64,000 nucleotides of DNA, from positions 1-64,000 of the forward strand of contig CABIWW010000010.1 of the NCBI GenBank assembly GCA_902362435.1, read 5' to 3'. Position numbers and translations under genes: made by a program. The notes beneath the pieces are model-generated. The model was not told the DNA's origin. It did not search any database and saw only the letters and a program-made list of their open reading frames with translations. Positions 54,311-62,950 of the stretch are shown here, piece by piece (within the stretch, counting starts at the first letter, position 1; each line of letters begins with the position of its first letter). Origin of the DNA: Eubacteriaceae bacterium. Lineage in GTDB: Bacteria > Bacillota > Clostridia > Peptostreptococcales > Anaerovoracaceae.

Positions 54311-54430
54311 GGTTTAATAGGCAGCAGAGTCTTAGGCAGCAGGATCCTGAGAAACAGTATCCTAAAAAGCAGGATCCCGGGAAAAAGACTGACGGGCTGC
54401 CCTTAAAAATCCAAAACAGCAGAGAGCAAA

Positions 54431-54466
54431 GAAGACGTATACGGATAAAACGTCTTCTTTTTTTGC
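54431..54466 (+). terminator. Rho-independent terminator after obg
   Basis: GAAGACGT (54431-54438) pairs with ACGTCTTC (54450-54457), followed by seven T. The 110 bases before it contain imperfect repeats of AGGCAGCAG/AAGCAGGATCC with no coding sense. Confidence 0.88.
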
Positions 54467-54502
54467 ACCTTTCAAATATAGATAGTATATGGAGGTGCAG
54501 AT

Positions 54503-55009
54503 ATGGAACGAAAGACACTTAAGAGGACCGTCATCGCGCTGTTTGTTCTGGCGGTCGTATTTTTTTCGGGAAACACACGCGCAGCTATGCAGGAAAAAGA
54601 CACGGCAGCGGCCGGCAGTATGATCAGCGCCGTGTGCAGCGGAGAAGGCCTGCATGCTGCAGCTGTAAAGTGCAGGGATCTGGCGGCTTCGCTGACTGAG
54701 CGTGTGATCGAGACGGCGGGGTACATAGCAGGCGGGACATCATACGGAGAGCCGATAGATGAAGAATTTTCCGGTGACAGCACATCGGTATATGCAGTTG
54801 CCGGAGGAGAGGTCACGTCAGTCGGTGAGAACGAGGAGATCGGCAAATACATAAAGATCACCCATGGAGAAAAAGGCGAAAGCCTTTACGGGAATCTGAG
54901 CACGACAGGAGTGAAAGTGCCATCCAGAGTAAAAAAAGGTCAGATCATAGGCACATATGAGAAGTCTGACGAAAAACAGTTCTATTATTCATTTAGGGAA
55001 TTTGAATGA
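54503..55009 (+). CDS. Degenerate LytM/M23-fold membrane protein, SpoIVFA-like
   Basis: This 168-aa protein has an N-terminal anchor (VIALFVLAVVFFSGNTRA) and a C-terminal M23/LytM fold (YAVAGGEVTSVGENEEIG, YIKITHGEKGESLYGNLS, VKKGQIIGTYE). The catalytic HxxxD and HxH motifs are missing: where HxH belongs it reads FYYSFREF. Catalytically dead LytM proteins near rplU-rpmA-obg in spore formers include SpoIVFA, which controls the SpoIVFB protease. That makes a sporulation role possible, but no spoIVFB is next to it, so the name is tentative. The gene has GGAGGTG upstream of ATG and follows the obg terminator. Confidence 0.65.
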   Translation: MERKTLKRTVIALFVLAVVFFSGNTRAAMQEKDTAAAGSMISAVCSGEGLHAAAVKCRDLAASLTERVIETAGYIAGGTSYGEPIDEEFSGDSTSVYAVAGGEVTSVGENEEIGKYIKITHGEKGESLYGNLSTTGVKVPSRVKKGQIIGTYEKSDEKQFYYSFREFE

Positions 55010-55086
55010 GTTGCGGTATATGGTATAATGGACGCATGCGCGCTGTAACAGTTGACAAGCACTGACGCGCGGCAAGGAGGCAATTG

Positions 55087-55632
55087 ATGAAACACCCTAC
55101 AAGAGAAGAATGCGAAGAGCTTCTGGAAAAATACGGCACACCGGAACATGTGAGGAACCACTGCCGCGAGGTGGCACGCACTGCGTTCGTGATAGCGTCC
55201 GCACTCAATGAAAAAGGATATGACCTTGATCTTGAGCTGATACTGGCTGCAGGGCTTTTACACGATATATCGAGAGTCGAAGACAGACACTGGGACGTAG
55301 GTGCGGATATCATGGAAAAGCTCGGATATAAGGAAGAGAGCTGCATAATCCGCGTACATATGAGATACTCTCCGTTTTCACCTGTAGCTGAAGTGACAGA
55401 GACCGATATGGTCTGCCTGGGCGACCGCCTTGTAAAAGAAGGCACATACGTCGGACTCGATTCCAGGATAGAATATATAATCGATAAAGCAAAGAGAAAC
55501 GGCAAGGAAGAAGCTATCCCGATCATACTGGAGAAAAAAGAAGACACTAAACGTTTTCTCGATGAAATCAGATCCGTAATAGGTATGACGGTGGATGAGC
55601 TGATGATGAACAACGAAAAACAGGAGAACTGA
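55087..55632 (+). CDS. HD-domain hydrolase
   Basis: This 181-aa cytoplasmic protein has a compact HD domain: VRNHCREVARTAFVIAS with the first His, LAAGLLHDISR with the HD pair (near 57-58), and a distal Asp in VCLGDRLVKEG. HD enzymes hydrolyse phosphate esters of nucleotides; the substrate is not evident. ATG 55087 follows AAGGAGG by six bases. It lies 4 bp before the TIGR03960 gene, so it may be functionally linked to the following radical SAM pair. Confidence 0.85.
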   Translation: MKHPTREECEELLEKYGTPEHVRNHCREVARTAFVIASALNEKGYDLDLELILAAGLLHDISRVEDRHWDVGADIMEKLGYKEESCIIRVHMRYSPFSPVAEVTETDMVCLGDRLVKEGTYVGLDSRIEYIIDKAKRNGKEEAIPIILEKKEDTKRFLDEIRSVIGMTVDELMMNNEKQEN

Positions 55633-55636
55633 TCGA

Positions 55637-57595
55637 ATGACAATAGATAAAGAACTGCACAAGCTGCTCAGGCGCGTTGAGAAACCGGCGAGGTACATCG
55701 GAGGAGAAGTCAACTCCGTGATCAAAGATCCGGCTGACGTTTCAGTACGCGTAGGCTTTGCGTTTCCGGACACATACGAGATAGGCATGTCATATCTCGG
55801 CATGCAGATCCTTTACAATATACTGAATAAAAACGACGACATATACTGCGAAAGAGTGTTTGCACCGGCGGATGACATGGAGCAGCTGATGCGGGAAAAC
55901 GGCAGGGAGCTGTTCACGCTGGAGACTCTGACTCCGATAAGGGAGATGGATATAGTCGGCTTCACTCTTCAGTACGAGCTTTGCTACACGAACATACTGA
56001 ATATGCTCGAGCTGGGAGGCATACCGGTCAGAAGCGACCAGAGAGGGGAAGGATACCCCGTGATAGTTGCAGGGGGGCCATGCGCATACAATCCTGAACC
56101 TCTGGCTGACTTCATAGATCTGTTCATGATCGGCGACGGTGAGGAGCTGTTTGAAAAAGTGTGTATCGCCAGACGGGACTCGGCTTCAAAAAAAGAATTC
56201 CTTGAAACGGTGTCGCAGTTTGACGGAGTCTATATACCGGGCTTTTACGAGCCGGAGTACAATGAAGACGGCACCATCGGGAATATACGCAAGCTCAATG
56301 ACAAGGCCCCGGACAGAGTGAGGAGAGCTCTGATCAGCGACCTTGAAAAAGCGGATTTTCCGGTAAAAAATATCGTACCGTTCATAGAGACGGTGCACGA
56401 CAGATCTGTCGTCGAGACTTTCAGAGGCTGCACAAGAGGCTGCAGATTCTGCCAGGCGGGCATGATATACAGGCCGGTAAGAGAACGTAAAAAAGAGACG
56501 ATAGAGCGCATCGCAGAGGAGCAGCTGGCGAACACCGGACACGACGAGCTGTCGCTGCTGTCGCTTTCGACCAGCGATTATTCGAGATTCGAGGATCTCG
56601 CTACAGAGCTAATGGAAATGTGCGCGGCGCAGAACGTCGCATTGTCGCTTCCGTCGCTCAGACTCGATTCGTTTTCGTTCAAGGTGCTGGATGAGATACA
56701 GGGATACAGGAAATCCGGACTCACCTTCGCACCGGAGGCGGGAAGTCAGCGTCTCAGGAATATAATCAACAAGAATATAACGGAAGAGAACATATACGGT
56801 GCGGTCGAACAGGCTGTCGAGCTCGGATGGAATCACATAAAGCTGTATTTCATGGACGGGCTGCCGGGCGAAACGTATGAGGATCTTGACGGGATCGGCG
56901 AGATCGCTCGTAACATCATGGATATAAACTACAGGCTGAGAGGCAGACAGGGCGGCAGGTTCAGAGTGACCATAAGCGTTTCGAACTTCGTGCCGAAGCC
57001 GCACACCCCGTTCCAATGGGCAGCGCAGGATACACCTGAGATGTTCAGGGACAAGCATGTTTACCTCACGAAAAAACTCAAGATAAAAGGTGTGACGTTC
57101 AATTATCACGAGACGAACACCAGCAATCTGGAGGCTGTTTTCGCAAGAGGCGACAGGCGGGTGGGCAGAGTGCTCGAGGCAGCTCACAGGCTGGGATGCA
57201 GATTCGACGGATGGACAGAGCATTTCAAAGCCGAGCTGTGGCAGAAGGCTTTCGAGGAGACCGGCATAGATCCCGATTTTTACTGCTACAGGGAGAGAAG
57301 CTATGATGAGATCCTTCCGTGGGATATAGTGGATCCGCTGGTCACCAAAGAGTTTTTTATCAGAGAAAACGAAAAGGCAAAGAAAGAGCTGGTCACTCCT
57401 GACTGCAGGCTGGGATGCGCAGGCTGCGGGATGAACAGGTTTACAGAGTGTTTCAAAGGCGCGGAGTTTGATGCTCCGGGATCTGCAAAGCGGCAGCCGT
57501 CAGAAGATCCGCAGGTGAAGCAGCCGTCAGAAGGACAGTCATCAGAGGTGCAGCTGTCAGATCAGCAGTCGTGCGGGGAGGTGTCAGATGTATAA
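55637..57595 (+). CDS. TIGR03960-family B12-binding-like radical SAM protein
   Basis: This 652-aa protein has a cobalamin-binding-like N-terminal part, then a radical SAM motif CTRGCRFCQAG (C-x3-C-x2-C, near 263-270). Family blocks include ETFRGCTRGCRFC, LSLLSLSTSDYS, LTFAPEAGSQRLR, HIKLYFMDGLPGE and SVSNFVPKPHTPFQW. The cysteine-rich CRLGCAGCGMN lies near the C-terminus. Function is unestablished; the family always travels with TIGR03936, as here (8-bp overlap). The last 35 residues are a low-complexity tail of repeated QPSE/SE units not expected in the family. Confidence 0.9.
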   Translation: MTIDKELHKLLRRVEKPARYIGGEVNSVIKDPADVSVRVGFAFPDTYEIGMSYLGMQILYNILNKNDDIYCERVFAPADDMEQLMRENGRELFTLETLTPIREMDIVGFTLQYELCYTNILNMLELGGIPVRSDQRGEGYPVIVAGGPCAYNPEPLADFIDLFMIGDGEELFEKVCIARRDSASKKEFLETVSQFDGVYIPGFYEPEYNEDGTIGNIRKLNDKAPDRVRRALISDLEKADFPVKNIVPFIETVHDRSVVETFRGCTRGCRFCQAGMIYRPVRERKKETIERIAEEQLANTGHDELSLLSLSTSDYSRFEDLATELMEMCAAQNVALSLPSLRLDSFSFKVLDEIQGYRKSGLTFAPEAGSQRLRNIINKNITEENIYGAVEQAVELGWNHIKLYFMDGLPGETYEDLDGIGEIARNIMDINYRLRGRQGGRFRVTISVSNFVPKPHTPFQWAAQDTPEMFRDKHVYLTKKLKIKGVTFNYHETNTSNLEAVFARGDRRVGRVLEAAHRLGCRFDGWTEHFKAELWQKAFEETGIDPDFYCYRERSYDEILPWDIVDPLVTKEFFIRENEKAKKELVTPDCRLGCAGCGMNRFTECFKGAEFDAPGSAKRQPSEDPQVKQPSEGQSSEVQLSDQQSCGEVSDV

Positions 57596-58253
57596 ATACG
57601 CAGTGGGATTTTCGAAGACAGGCACGATATGCTATACGTCGCATCTAGATATCATGAGGCTTTTCAACCGTGTCATCAAACGTGCAGGCATAAAGCTGGC
57701 GTATTCGCATGGATTCAATCCTCATCCGAAAATGGTGTTCGCTCAGCCGCTGTCACTGGGATACACGGGTCTTAACGAGTATATCGAAATAGAGACTACA
57801 GAGGATCACGAGCCTGGATATATAGCGGAAAAACTGTCGGAGCTCATGCCGCCGGGACTTGATATAAAAGGCTGCGAGCGTATGGCGGAAGGCAGGAAAA
57901 CGCTTGCTGCGATGACAGTTGCAGCCGAGTACATGATAGAGATACCGCTTGCAGAGCCTGTAGACATGAGCGATGGAGAGATCGCAGAGCTTTACATGAG
58001 TCAGGACAGGATCATCACGCTGAAAAAGCAGAAGAAGAAAAAAGTCCCTGTAGAGATCGATATAAAGCCGATGATAAGGCAGCTACAGGTTTCACAGCAG
58101 GACGGACTGATCGTGATAGACACGGTGCTCGATTCGGGAAGTATCTCCAACCTCAGTCCGGAGCTTCTGATAAAGACATTCACGGAAAGGCTGGGCATAG
58201 ATACTGACAGGAGCGAGATGGACGTGACGCGAAAACAGATATTTTTCGAGTAA
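57588..58253 (+). CDS. TIGR03936-family radical-SAM-associated protein (DUF2344)
   Basis: This 221-aa protein has the DUF2344 pattern: YAVGFSKTGTICYTSHLDIM, KLAYSHGFNPHPKMVFAQPL, LGYTGLNEYIEIE and a C-terminal beta-rich part. It is the obligate partner of TIGR03960 proteins. In other lineages the two are fused or adjacent and lie near ribosome and tRNA-modification genes, so an RNA-modification role is suspected but unproven. Translation is coupled to the upstream gene by the 8-bp overlap. Confidence 0.9.
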   Translation: MYKYAVGFSKTGTICYTSHLDIMRLFNRVIKRAGIKLAYSHGFNPHPKMVFAQPLSLGYTGLNEYIEIETTEDHEPGYIAEKLSELMPPGLDIKGCERMAEGRKTLAAMTVAAEYMIEIPLAEPVDMSDGEIAELYMSQDRIITLKKQKKKKVPVEIDIKPMIRQLQVSQQDGLIVIDTVLDSGSISNLSPELLIKTFTERLGIDTDRSEMDVTRKQIFFE

Positions 58254-58349
58254 TGTGGTTCAGTGTCGAGGCGATGGTAAAAACAGGAAAAAGTAATTGA
58301 CAAAAACTTCCAACCACTGTAAAATGTTCAGTGAAAGGGGGCTTGTTCA

Positions 58350-58988
58350 GTGAAAAAGATAATTGAGTATATCGGTGACAGAGAAAAACTTGCAGGTTTT
58401 GTAAAAGAACACAGAGATATGCTGATAAGAGCGGTGCTGGTCGCTTGCGCGATCACTGCTGCTCTTTTTGTTTTTGCATCGCCGGACGATGATGAAAAGA
58501 AAACCGATGCGGTTAAGGAAAGCACGGTCGCTGTTGAAAGCGAGACGGCGAAGATCCTCGTGGACATCGGGGGCGAGGTGGTATCGCCGATGGTAGTCGA
58601 GCTCGATGAAGGGAGCCGGGTCGGCGATGCGATAGAGGCTGCTGGAGGTGTCACGGAGAATGCGGATCTCACGGATATAAACCGGGCGGCATTCGTTGAA
58701 GACGGAGAGAAGATATACATACCGCCTGCTGCGGTCGACGGAACGGGAGAAGATGAAGATGCGTCTTCATCGGGACAGCAGGTAAGCAGGGGAGACGGCA
58801 GGATAAATATAAACACCGCCGATTCCGCACAGCTGCAGGAGCTTGACGGCATAGGACCTGCCACGGCACAGAAGATAATAGACTACAGAAAAGAAAACGG
58901 CAGATTTTCATCGATAGAAGACATCAAGAACGTTTCGGGGATAGGGGACAAGAGCTTTGAAAAGATAAAAGACAGGATAAAAGTCTGA
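58350..58988 (+). CDS. comEA: ComEA-family competence DNA receptor
   Basis: This 212-aa protein starts at GTG 58350, about nine bases after AAAGGGGG. One transmembrane helix (about 28-46) is followed by an SLBB-like domain (VDIGGEVVSPMVVELDEGSR, RVGDAIEAAGGV) and a C-terminal pair of helix-hairpin-helix motifs (INTADSAQLQELDGIGPATA, FSSIEDIKNVSGIGDKSFEK) that bind DNA non-specifically. ComEA captures DNA for uptake during transformation. The other comE genes are not in the window. Confidence 0.92.
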   Translation: MKKIIEYIGDREKLAGFVKEHRDMLIRAVLVACAITAALFVFASPDDDEKKTDAVKESTVAVESETAKILVDIGGEVVSPMVVELDEGSRVGDAIEAAGGVTENADLTDINRAAFVEDGEKIYIPPAAVDGTGEDEDASSSGQQVSRGDGRININTADSAQLQELDGIGPATAQKIIDYRKENGRFSSIEDIKNVSGIGDKSFEKIKDRIKV

Positions 58989-59052
58989 GGTCCCGGGATT
59001 TCCGGATAACGGGACAATGCTTAAACGAAAAATGCGCAGGGTGCACATACAG

Positions 59053-59087
59053 AAAAGCGCAGTCCGGACAGTGTCGCCCGGCTGCGC
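59053..59087 (-). terminator. Terminator of the DtxR-type gene
   Basis: On the minus strand GCGCAGCCGG pairs with CCGGaCTGCGC (one bulged base), followed by TTTTCTGT. It lies 13 bases after the regulator stop codon. Confidence 0.75.
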
Positions 59088-59099
59088 TGTATCGTCTTG

Positions 59100-59465
59100 C
59101 TATATGGAATCCAGGTGCTTTTTCAGACAGTCGATAGTCTCCTGGCTTATGTGATGCTCTATCTTGCAGGCATCCTCGAGTGCAGTCTCTTTGGAAACAC
59201 CGATCTTCATGAACAGCGTGCTGAGAAGCTGATGCCTTTCATAGATAGATTCGGCGATCTCCTGACCGGACTCCGTAAGGTGTACGTGATTGTCGTCATC
59301 TCTGGTGATGAAACCGTTCGTTTCGAGCTGCTTGAGAGCGATGCTCACGCTCGGCTTGGAAAATCCGAGATAGTTGACGATGTCTATAGCCCGCACGGTC
59401 CCTTTTTTCTGCTTCAATATAAGTATTGATTCCAGATAGTTTTCAGCAGATTCTAATACTTTCAA
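59100..59465 (-). CDS. DtxR/MntR-family metal-dependent regulator
   Basis: This 121-aa protein has a winged helix-turn-helix (AENYLESILILKQKKGTVRA, YLGFSKPSVSIALKQLETNG) and the short dimerisation/metal-binding domain of MntR-like members (HLTESGQEIAESIYERH, then EDACKIEHHISQET with Glu/His ligands). It lacks the SH3-like domain of DtxR, so it resembles MntR/TroR and probably senses Mn or Fe. No transporter gene lies next to it. AGGAGG lies about 6 bases before the ATG on the minus strand. Confidence 0.88.
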   Translation of the reverse strand: MKVLESAENYLESILILKQKKGTVRAIDIVNYLGFSKPSVSIALKQLETNGFITRDDDNHVHLTESGQEIAESIYERHQLLSTLFMKIGVSKETALEDACKIEHHISQETIDCLKKHLDSI

Positions 59466-59532
59466 TTTATCCTCCTAATCGTTTTTATTTGTTTTTCTTT
59501 TTTACAGTATGTCGTTTTTGCAATGTGCCGTT

Positions 59533-60240
59533 CTATTTTATGGCAGCTTCGAGAGCCAGTTTCATCATGTCTGTGAATGAGTTCTGACGTTCTTCGGCAG
59601 TGGCCTTTTCGCCTGTCACGAAGTGATCGCTTATAGTCATCACAGCCAGCGCGTTCACATCGTTGTACGCAGCGTTCATGTAAAGCGCAGCGGCTTCCAT
59701 TTCAACGGCCATCACGCCCATAGAAGCCCATTTTTTCCACCAGTCTTCCTTGAGTTCATAAAAGACGTCGCATGAAACGATGTTTCCCGCCTTGAACGGT
59801 ATGTCGAGCTCCTCGGAAGCTTTGCCGAGCTTTGTCAGCAGCTCGTAGCTTGCGCATGGTGAATACGATCCCGGTACGTCGAACGCATGGATGTAGTTGG
59901 AGTCTGTCGATGCGGCCATGCCGACAACGATGTCTTTTACTTTGATGTCCTTGTGGAAAGCGCCTGCAGTTCCTATCCTGATCAGATTTTCCACACCGTA
60001 TTCAGTGATGAGTTCCCATGAATATATACCCATCGACGGCATGCCCATGCCTGTTCCCTGTACTGACACGGGAACGCCCTTGTATGTTCCTGTGAATCCC
60101 AGCATACCGCGTATCTCATTGTAGCATCTGACATTTTCAAGATAATTCTCAGCTATGAATTTCGCGCGGAGCGGATCGCCCGGAAGAAGCACTGATGAAG
60201 CGATGTCGTTCTTGTTTGCAGCATTTATATGTGTGCTCAT
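59533..60240 (-). CDS. deoD: Purine-nucleoside phosphorylase, DeoD type
   Basis: This 235-aa enzyme splits purine nucleosides with phosphate to base and ribose-1-phosphate in salvage. DeoD landmarks: THINA at the start, VLLPGDPLRAKFIAEN, RGMLGFTGTYKG, VQGTGMGMPS, RIGTAGAF, and VEMEAAALYMNAA near the end. Length fits the hexameric DeoD family. I chose the ATG whose first base is 240 on the 60,2xx line (60240), with AAAGGAG upstream on the minus strand, over the 18-residue longer frame from 60294. Confidence 0.95.
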   Translation of the reverse strand: MSTHINAANKNDIASSVLLPGDPLRAKFIAENYLENVRCYNEIRGMLGFTGTYKGVPVSVQGTGMGMPSMGIYSWELITEYGVENLIRIGTAGAFHKDIKVKDIVVGMAASTDSNYIHAFDVPGSYSPCASYELLTKLGKASEELDIPFKAGNIVSCDVFYELKEDWWKKWASMGVMAVEMEAAALYMNAAYNDVNALAVMTISDHFVTGEKATAEERQNSFTDMMKLALEAAIK

Positions 60241-60333
60241 AAAAGCATTCTCCTTTGATATCATTATGGATTTATTATAACACAAGTATATCACATTTGC
60301 GGAGTTTATAAAACAGTTATGTCTTGAGAAGAT

Positions 60334-61284
60334 TTATCTGTAACAGTCCGCTGTAAGGCAGTACCTGAGCGGAGTCGAGCTTTCCGTGTCCAGCAGTGCG
60401 GCGGCGCCTGATGCGAAGGTGACCTGCGGGTATGTGTGGCCGAATCGGAGATTCGAGATCACAGGTATGCCGCACGGCATGAGTATATCGCGAAAAAGTT
60501 CGTCCAGGGCGGACTGTTCATGTGCGATCCCGCAGTCCGGCGGACAGTCTTCGAACGAGCCAAGGACGATCCCGGCACAGTTTTCGAATTTGCCAGCAAG
60601 AATCAGAGACGTGAGCATCCGGTCGATCTTGTAAAGCGGCTCGCCTACATCTTCGAGAAATACGAGTCTGCCGCGGGTATCGGGTTCGAACGGAGTCCCG
60701 AGCAGAGCTGTCATTATGGAAAGGCTGCCGCCGGTTATCTGTCCGCATGCTTTCCCGGGGTTCAGTATATTTATTGGAATGCCGGGAGGATCATGCAAAG
60801 GGCTGCAGTCAGGCTGTCCGAATATATGGTTTTTGAGCGAGCCTAGCGTGAAGCAGTCCATGGCTTCGTAATCTGCGGCCGGCATCGGTGCGTGGAACGT
60901 GACGATGCGGCATTTCTCGTTAAGGAATATATGCATGGCGGTGATGTCGCTGAAACCTGCGAATACTTTGGGATGCTTCATGATCGTTTCGCAGTCGAGC
61001 AGACGGAGTATCCTCATGGAGCCGTATCCGCCGCGAACGCAGAATATGCCTCTTATGTCGTCTGACCGGAACGCATCGTTGATGTCCTTTGCGCGCTGCT
61101 CATCAGTGCCTGACAGGTAGCCGAGACTTTCGCGGCACCCCGGCATCACCACAGGATCCAGACCGATACTTCTAAGCGAGCGGACTGCAGTATCCAGCGC
61201 GTCCGGTGAAACCGGAGATGCAGGCGCTGCGAGCGCGACTCTGTCTCCGGGAACAAGCGGGTGAGGGAAGATAAGGTTTTTCAT
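60334..61284 (-). CDS. Muramoyltetrapeptide LD-carboxypeptidase (peptidase S66)
   Basis: This 316-aa protein has family S66 blocks: LVPGDRVALAAPASPV, FCVRGGYGSMRIL with the nucleophile Ser, FAGFSDITAMHIFL, GQITGGSLSIMTALLGT, LVFLEDVGEPLYKIDRML with the Glu, and LRFGHTYPQVTFASG with the His. It is predicted to remove the terminal D-Ala of murein tetrapeptides or related peptides in the cytoplasm. Length is standard. There is no operon partner; rpsT lies upstream across a repeat-rich gap. Confidence 0.92.
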   Translation of the reverse strand: MKNLIFPHPLVPGDRVALAAPASPVSPDALDTAVRSLRSIGLDPVVMPGCRESLGYLSGTDEQRAKDINDAFRSDDIRGIFCVRGGYGSMRILRLLDCETIMKHPKVFAGFSDITAMHIFLNEKCRIVTFHAPMPAADYEAMDCFTLGSLKNHIFGQPDCSPLHDPPGIPINILNPGKACGQITGGSLSIMTALLGTPFEPDTRGRLVFLEDVGEPLYKIDRMLTSLILAGKFENCAGIVLGSFEDCPPDCGIAHEQSALDELFRDILMPCGIPVISNLRFGHTYPQVTFASGAAALLDTESSTPLRYCLTADCYR

Positions 61285-61365
61285 GACCTACCTCGTTTCA
61301 TTTTACTGATTCTGTTCAGGGATGATCGATGCTGCGTGGAAAAGCGCGGGTACTGGAATGTTTTA

Positions 61366-61540
61366 CATAAGAACAAAAGTGGCTTAGCCACGTATTTTCA
61401 TATGAGACTTTTGTTGATATTCCGGAAATATCGAGAGCGATATTTCCTGCATAAGAACAAAAGTGGCTTAGCCACATATTTTCATATGAGACTTTTGTTG
61501 ATGTTCCGGAAATATCGAAAGCGATATTTCCTGCATAATA
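61366..61540. repeat. Tandem 84-nt two-hairpin repeat
   Basis: Unit 1 is 61366-61449 and unit 2 is 61450-61533, differing at only three bases, with the start of a third unit to 61540. Each unit has hairpin A (ACAAAAGT...ACTTTTGT enclosing GTGGC-TTA-GCCAC) and hairpin B (GGAAATATCG, 4-base loop, CGATATTTCC). One of the three differences falls in the hairpin B loop (AGAG/AAAG), so the stem is preserved. The surrounding in-frame translations on both strands are by-products of the 84-nt (28-codon) period. Confidence 0.88.
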
Positions 61541-61543
61541 AAA

Positions 61544-61573
61544 AAAGATGGGAGACACATCCATCTTTTTCTT
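61544..61573. terminator. Hairpin terminator between rpsT and the repeats
   Basis: AAAGATGG (61544-61551) pairs with CCATCTTT (61561-61568), loop of nine. On the minus strand it is followed by TTTT, serving rpsT. A T-rich tract on the plus side makes it potentially bidirectional. Confidence 0.85.
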
Positions 61574-61623
61574 TTGCTCATTGCTGTGCATTTAACTTAT
61601 GCACTGGTGGGGACGGGTGAGAC

Positions 61624-61890
61624 TTAGGCGTTAGCCTTGTTGAATCTCTTTGCTAATCTTGATACTTTTCTTGAAGCTGCTTTTTTGTGGATAGTGTGCT
61701 TTGCAGCAGCCTGCATAAGCTTTTTCTCTGCTAAAGCGAGTTTTTCCTTAGCTGTATCCATATCGCCTGCTTCGATAGCTGCATCAAATGACTTTAAGAC
61801 TGCCTTCAGATGATTCTTGATCCTTCTGTTTCTTGCTGTCTTCTTGTCGATTACACGGATTCTTTTCTTTGCGGATTTAATATTTGCCAT
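61624..61890 (-). CDS. rpsT: 30S ribosomal protein S20
   Basis: This 88-aa basic helical protein (ANIKSAKKRIRVIDKKTARN, TIHKKAASRKVSRLAKRFNK) binds 16S rRNA early in 30S assembly. Length is normal. It diverges from gpr, an arrangement common in Firmicutes. Its upstream AT-rich gap (61891-62025) must hold both promoters. Confidence 0.97.
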   Translation of the reverse strand: MANIKSAKKRIRVIDKKTARNRRIKNHLKAVLKSFDAAIEAGDMDTAKEKLALAEKKLMQAAAKHTIHKKAASRKVSRLAKRFNKANA

Positions 61891-62025
61891 TTTAAATTAC
61901 CCCACTTTCTTGATTAATATAGCTAAAATTCGCATCTATTAGTATATATGAATAAAAGCATCTTTTCAAGGGGAAAATCCTATAAAACCGCAAAACAGCG
62001 GGAAAAGAGGCAAAAGGAGAGACAT

Positions 62026-62928
62026 ATGAAATACAGGACGGATCTTGCACTGGAAATGAAGGAAATGATCGATGAAGAAAACGCAGAGCGCGAAGCTTCA
62101 GGTGTGATCGACGGGATCGTCATCGATGAGATCGACCGTGGAAACGGAGTGAAGGTAACGAGGATAGAGATCACGAACGAGTCGGGCGCCAGGCGGATGG
62201 AAAAGCCCGTTGGAAATTATATCACGATAGAGGCTGAAGGCATAATCGAAGAGACCGAAGACATCAAGGAAAAAGTAGAGAACGTGCTTGCGGAGGAGCT
62301 CAGCCGGCTGATAAGATTTCACTACTACCTCAACGTGCTCGTCGCAGGGCTGGGAAACAGCGCAGTGACTCCTGATTCGCTCGGACCGCAGACGGCGTCC
62401 AGGATAAGAGTAACGAACCATCTGTTCGAAATGTTCGGAGCGGACGGCGATGATGAGATGGCCAGAGTCAGCTGCATAGCCCCGGGAGTGACAGCTGTCA
62501 CAGGCATGGAGACGGCGGAGCTTGTGAAAAAGACCGCAGAGCTCGTCGAGCCGGAAGTGATAATAGTGATAGACTCGCTGGCGGCGCGTGACATAAAGCG
62601 TCTGAGCACGACGATACAGATAACGGATACAGGGATATCGCCGGGAGCCGGCATGGGAAACAGACGGACGGGCATAAACAGTGAGACGTCAGGTGCAAAA
62701 GTCGTCGCCATAGGCGTGCCTACGGTAATAGACGTCACCACGGTGATAAGGGACGCGCTGGCAGGCGGCCCGGGCAGCACGGGTACGGAGGAGACCGAGG
62801 CTTATATAAAGGAGCACGAAGCGCAGATGATCGTGACATCTACGGACATAGACACGATCATAAAAGATTTTTCGGACATAATATCAAATGGAATAAATAA
62901 AACACTGCACCCCGGCATATATTCGTAA
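62026..62928 (+). CDS. gpr: Spore germination protease GPR
   Basis: This 300-aa protease degrades small acid-soluble spore proteins at germination. It begins MKYRTDLALEMKEM, containing the self-processing site (TDLA-x-E) of the zymogen. Further landmarks: LGNSAVTPDSLGPQTASRI, CIAPGVTAVTGMETAEL, IIVIDSLAARDIKRL, PGAGMGNRRTGI. I start at ATG 62026 (AAAGGAGA six bases upstream). A longer frame from 61948 adds 26 basic residues without a ribosome site. Together with spoIIP it shows the organism can sporulate or recently could. Confidence 0.95.
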   Translation: MKYRTDLALEMKEMIDEENAEREASGVIDGIVIDEIDRGNGVKVTRIEITNESGARRMEKPVGNYITIEAEGIIEETEDIKEKVENVLAEELSRLIRFHYYLNVLVAGLGNSAVTPDSLGPQTASRIRVTNHLFEMFGADGDDEMARVSCIAPGVTAVTGMETAELVKKTAELVEPEVIIVIDSLAARDIKRLSTTIQITDTGISPGAGMGNRRTGINSETSGAKVVAIGVPTVIDVTTVIRDALAGGPGSTGTEETEAYIKEHEAQMIVTSTDIDTIIKDFSDIISNGINKTLHPGIYS

Positions 62929-62950
62929 AAGAAACTTCAGGAGGACAACT

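Noticed and set aside
61261..61620. ORFs on both strands with repeated 28-residue units
   Set aside because: They are produced by the 84-nt tandem hairpin repeat being a multiple of three. No ribosome site, no homology-like features.
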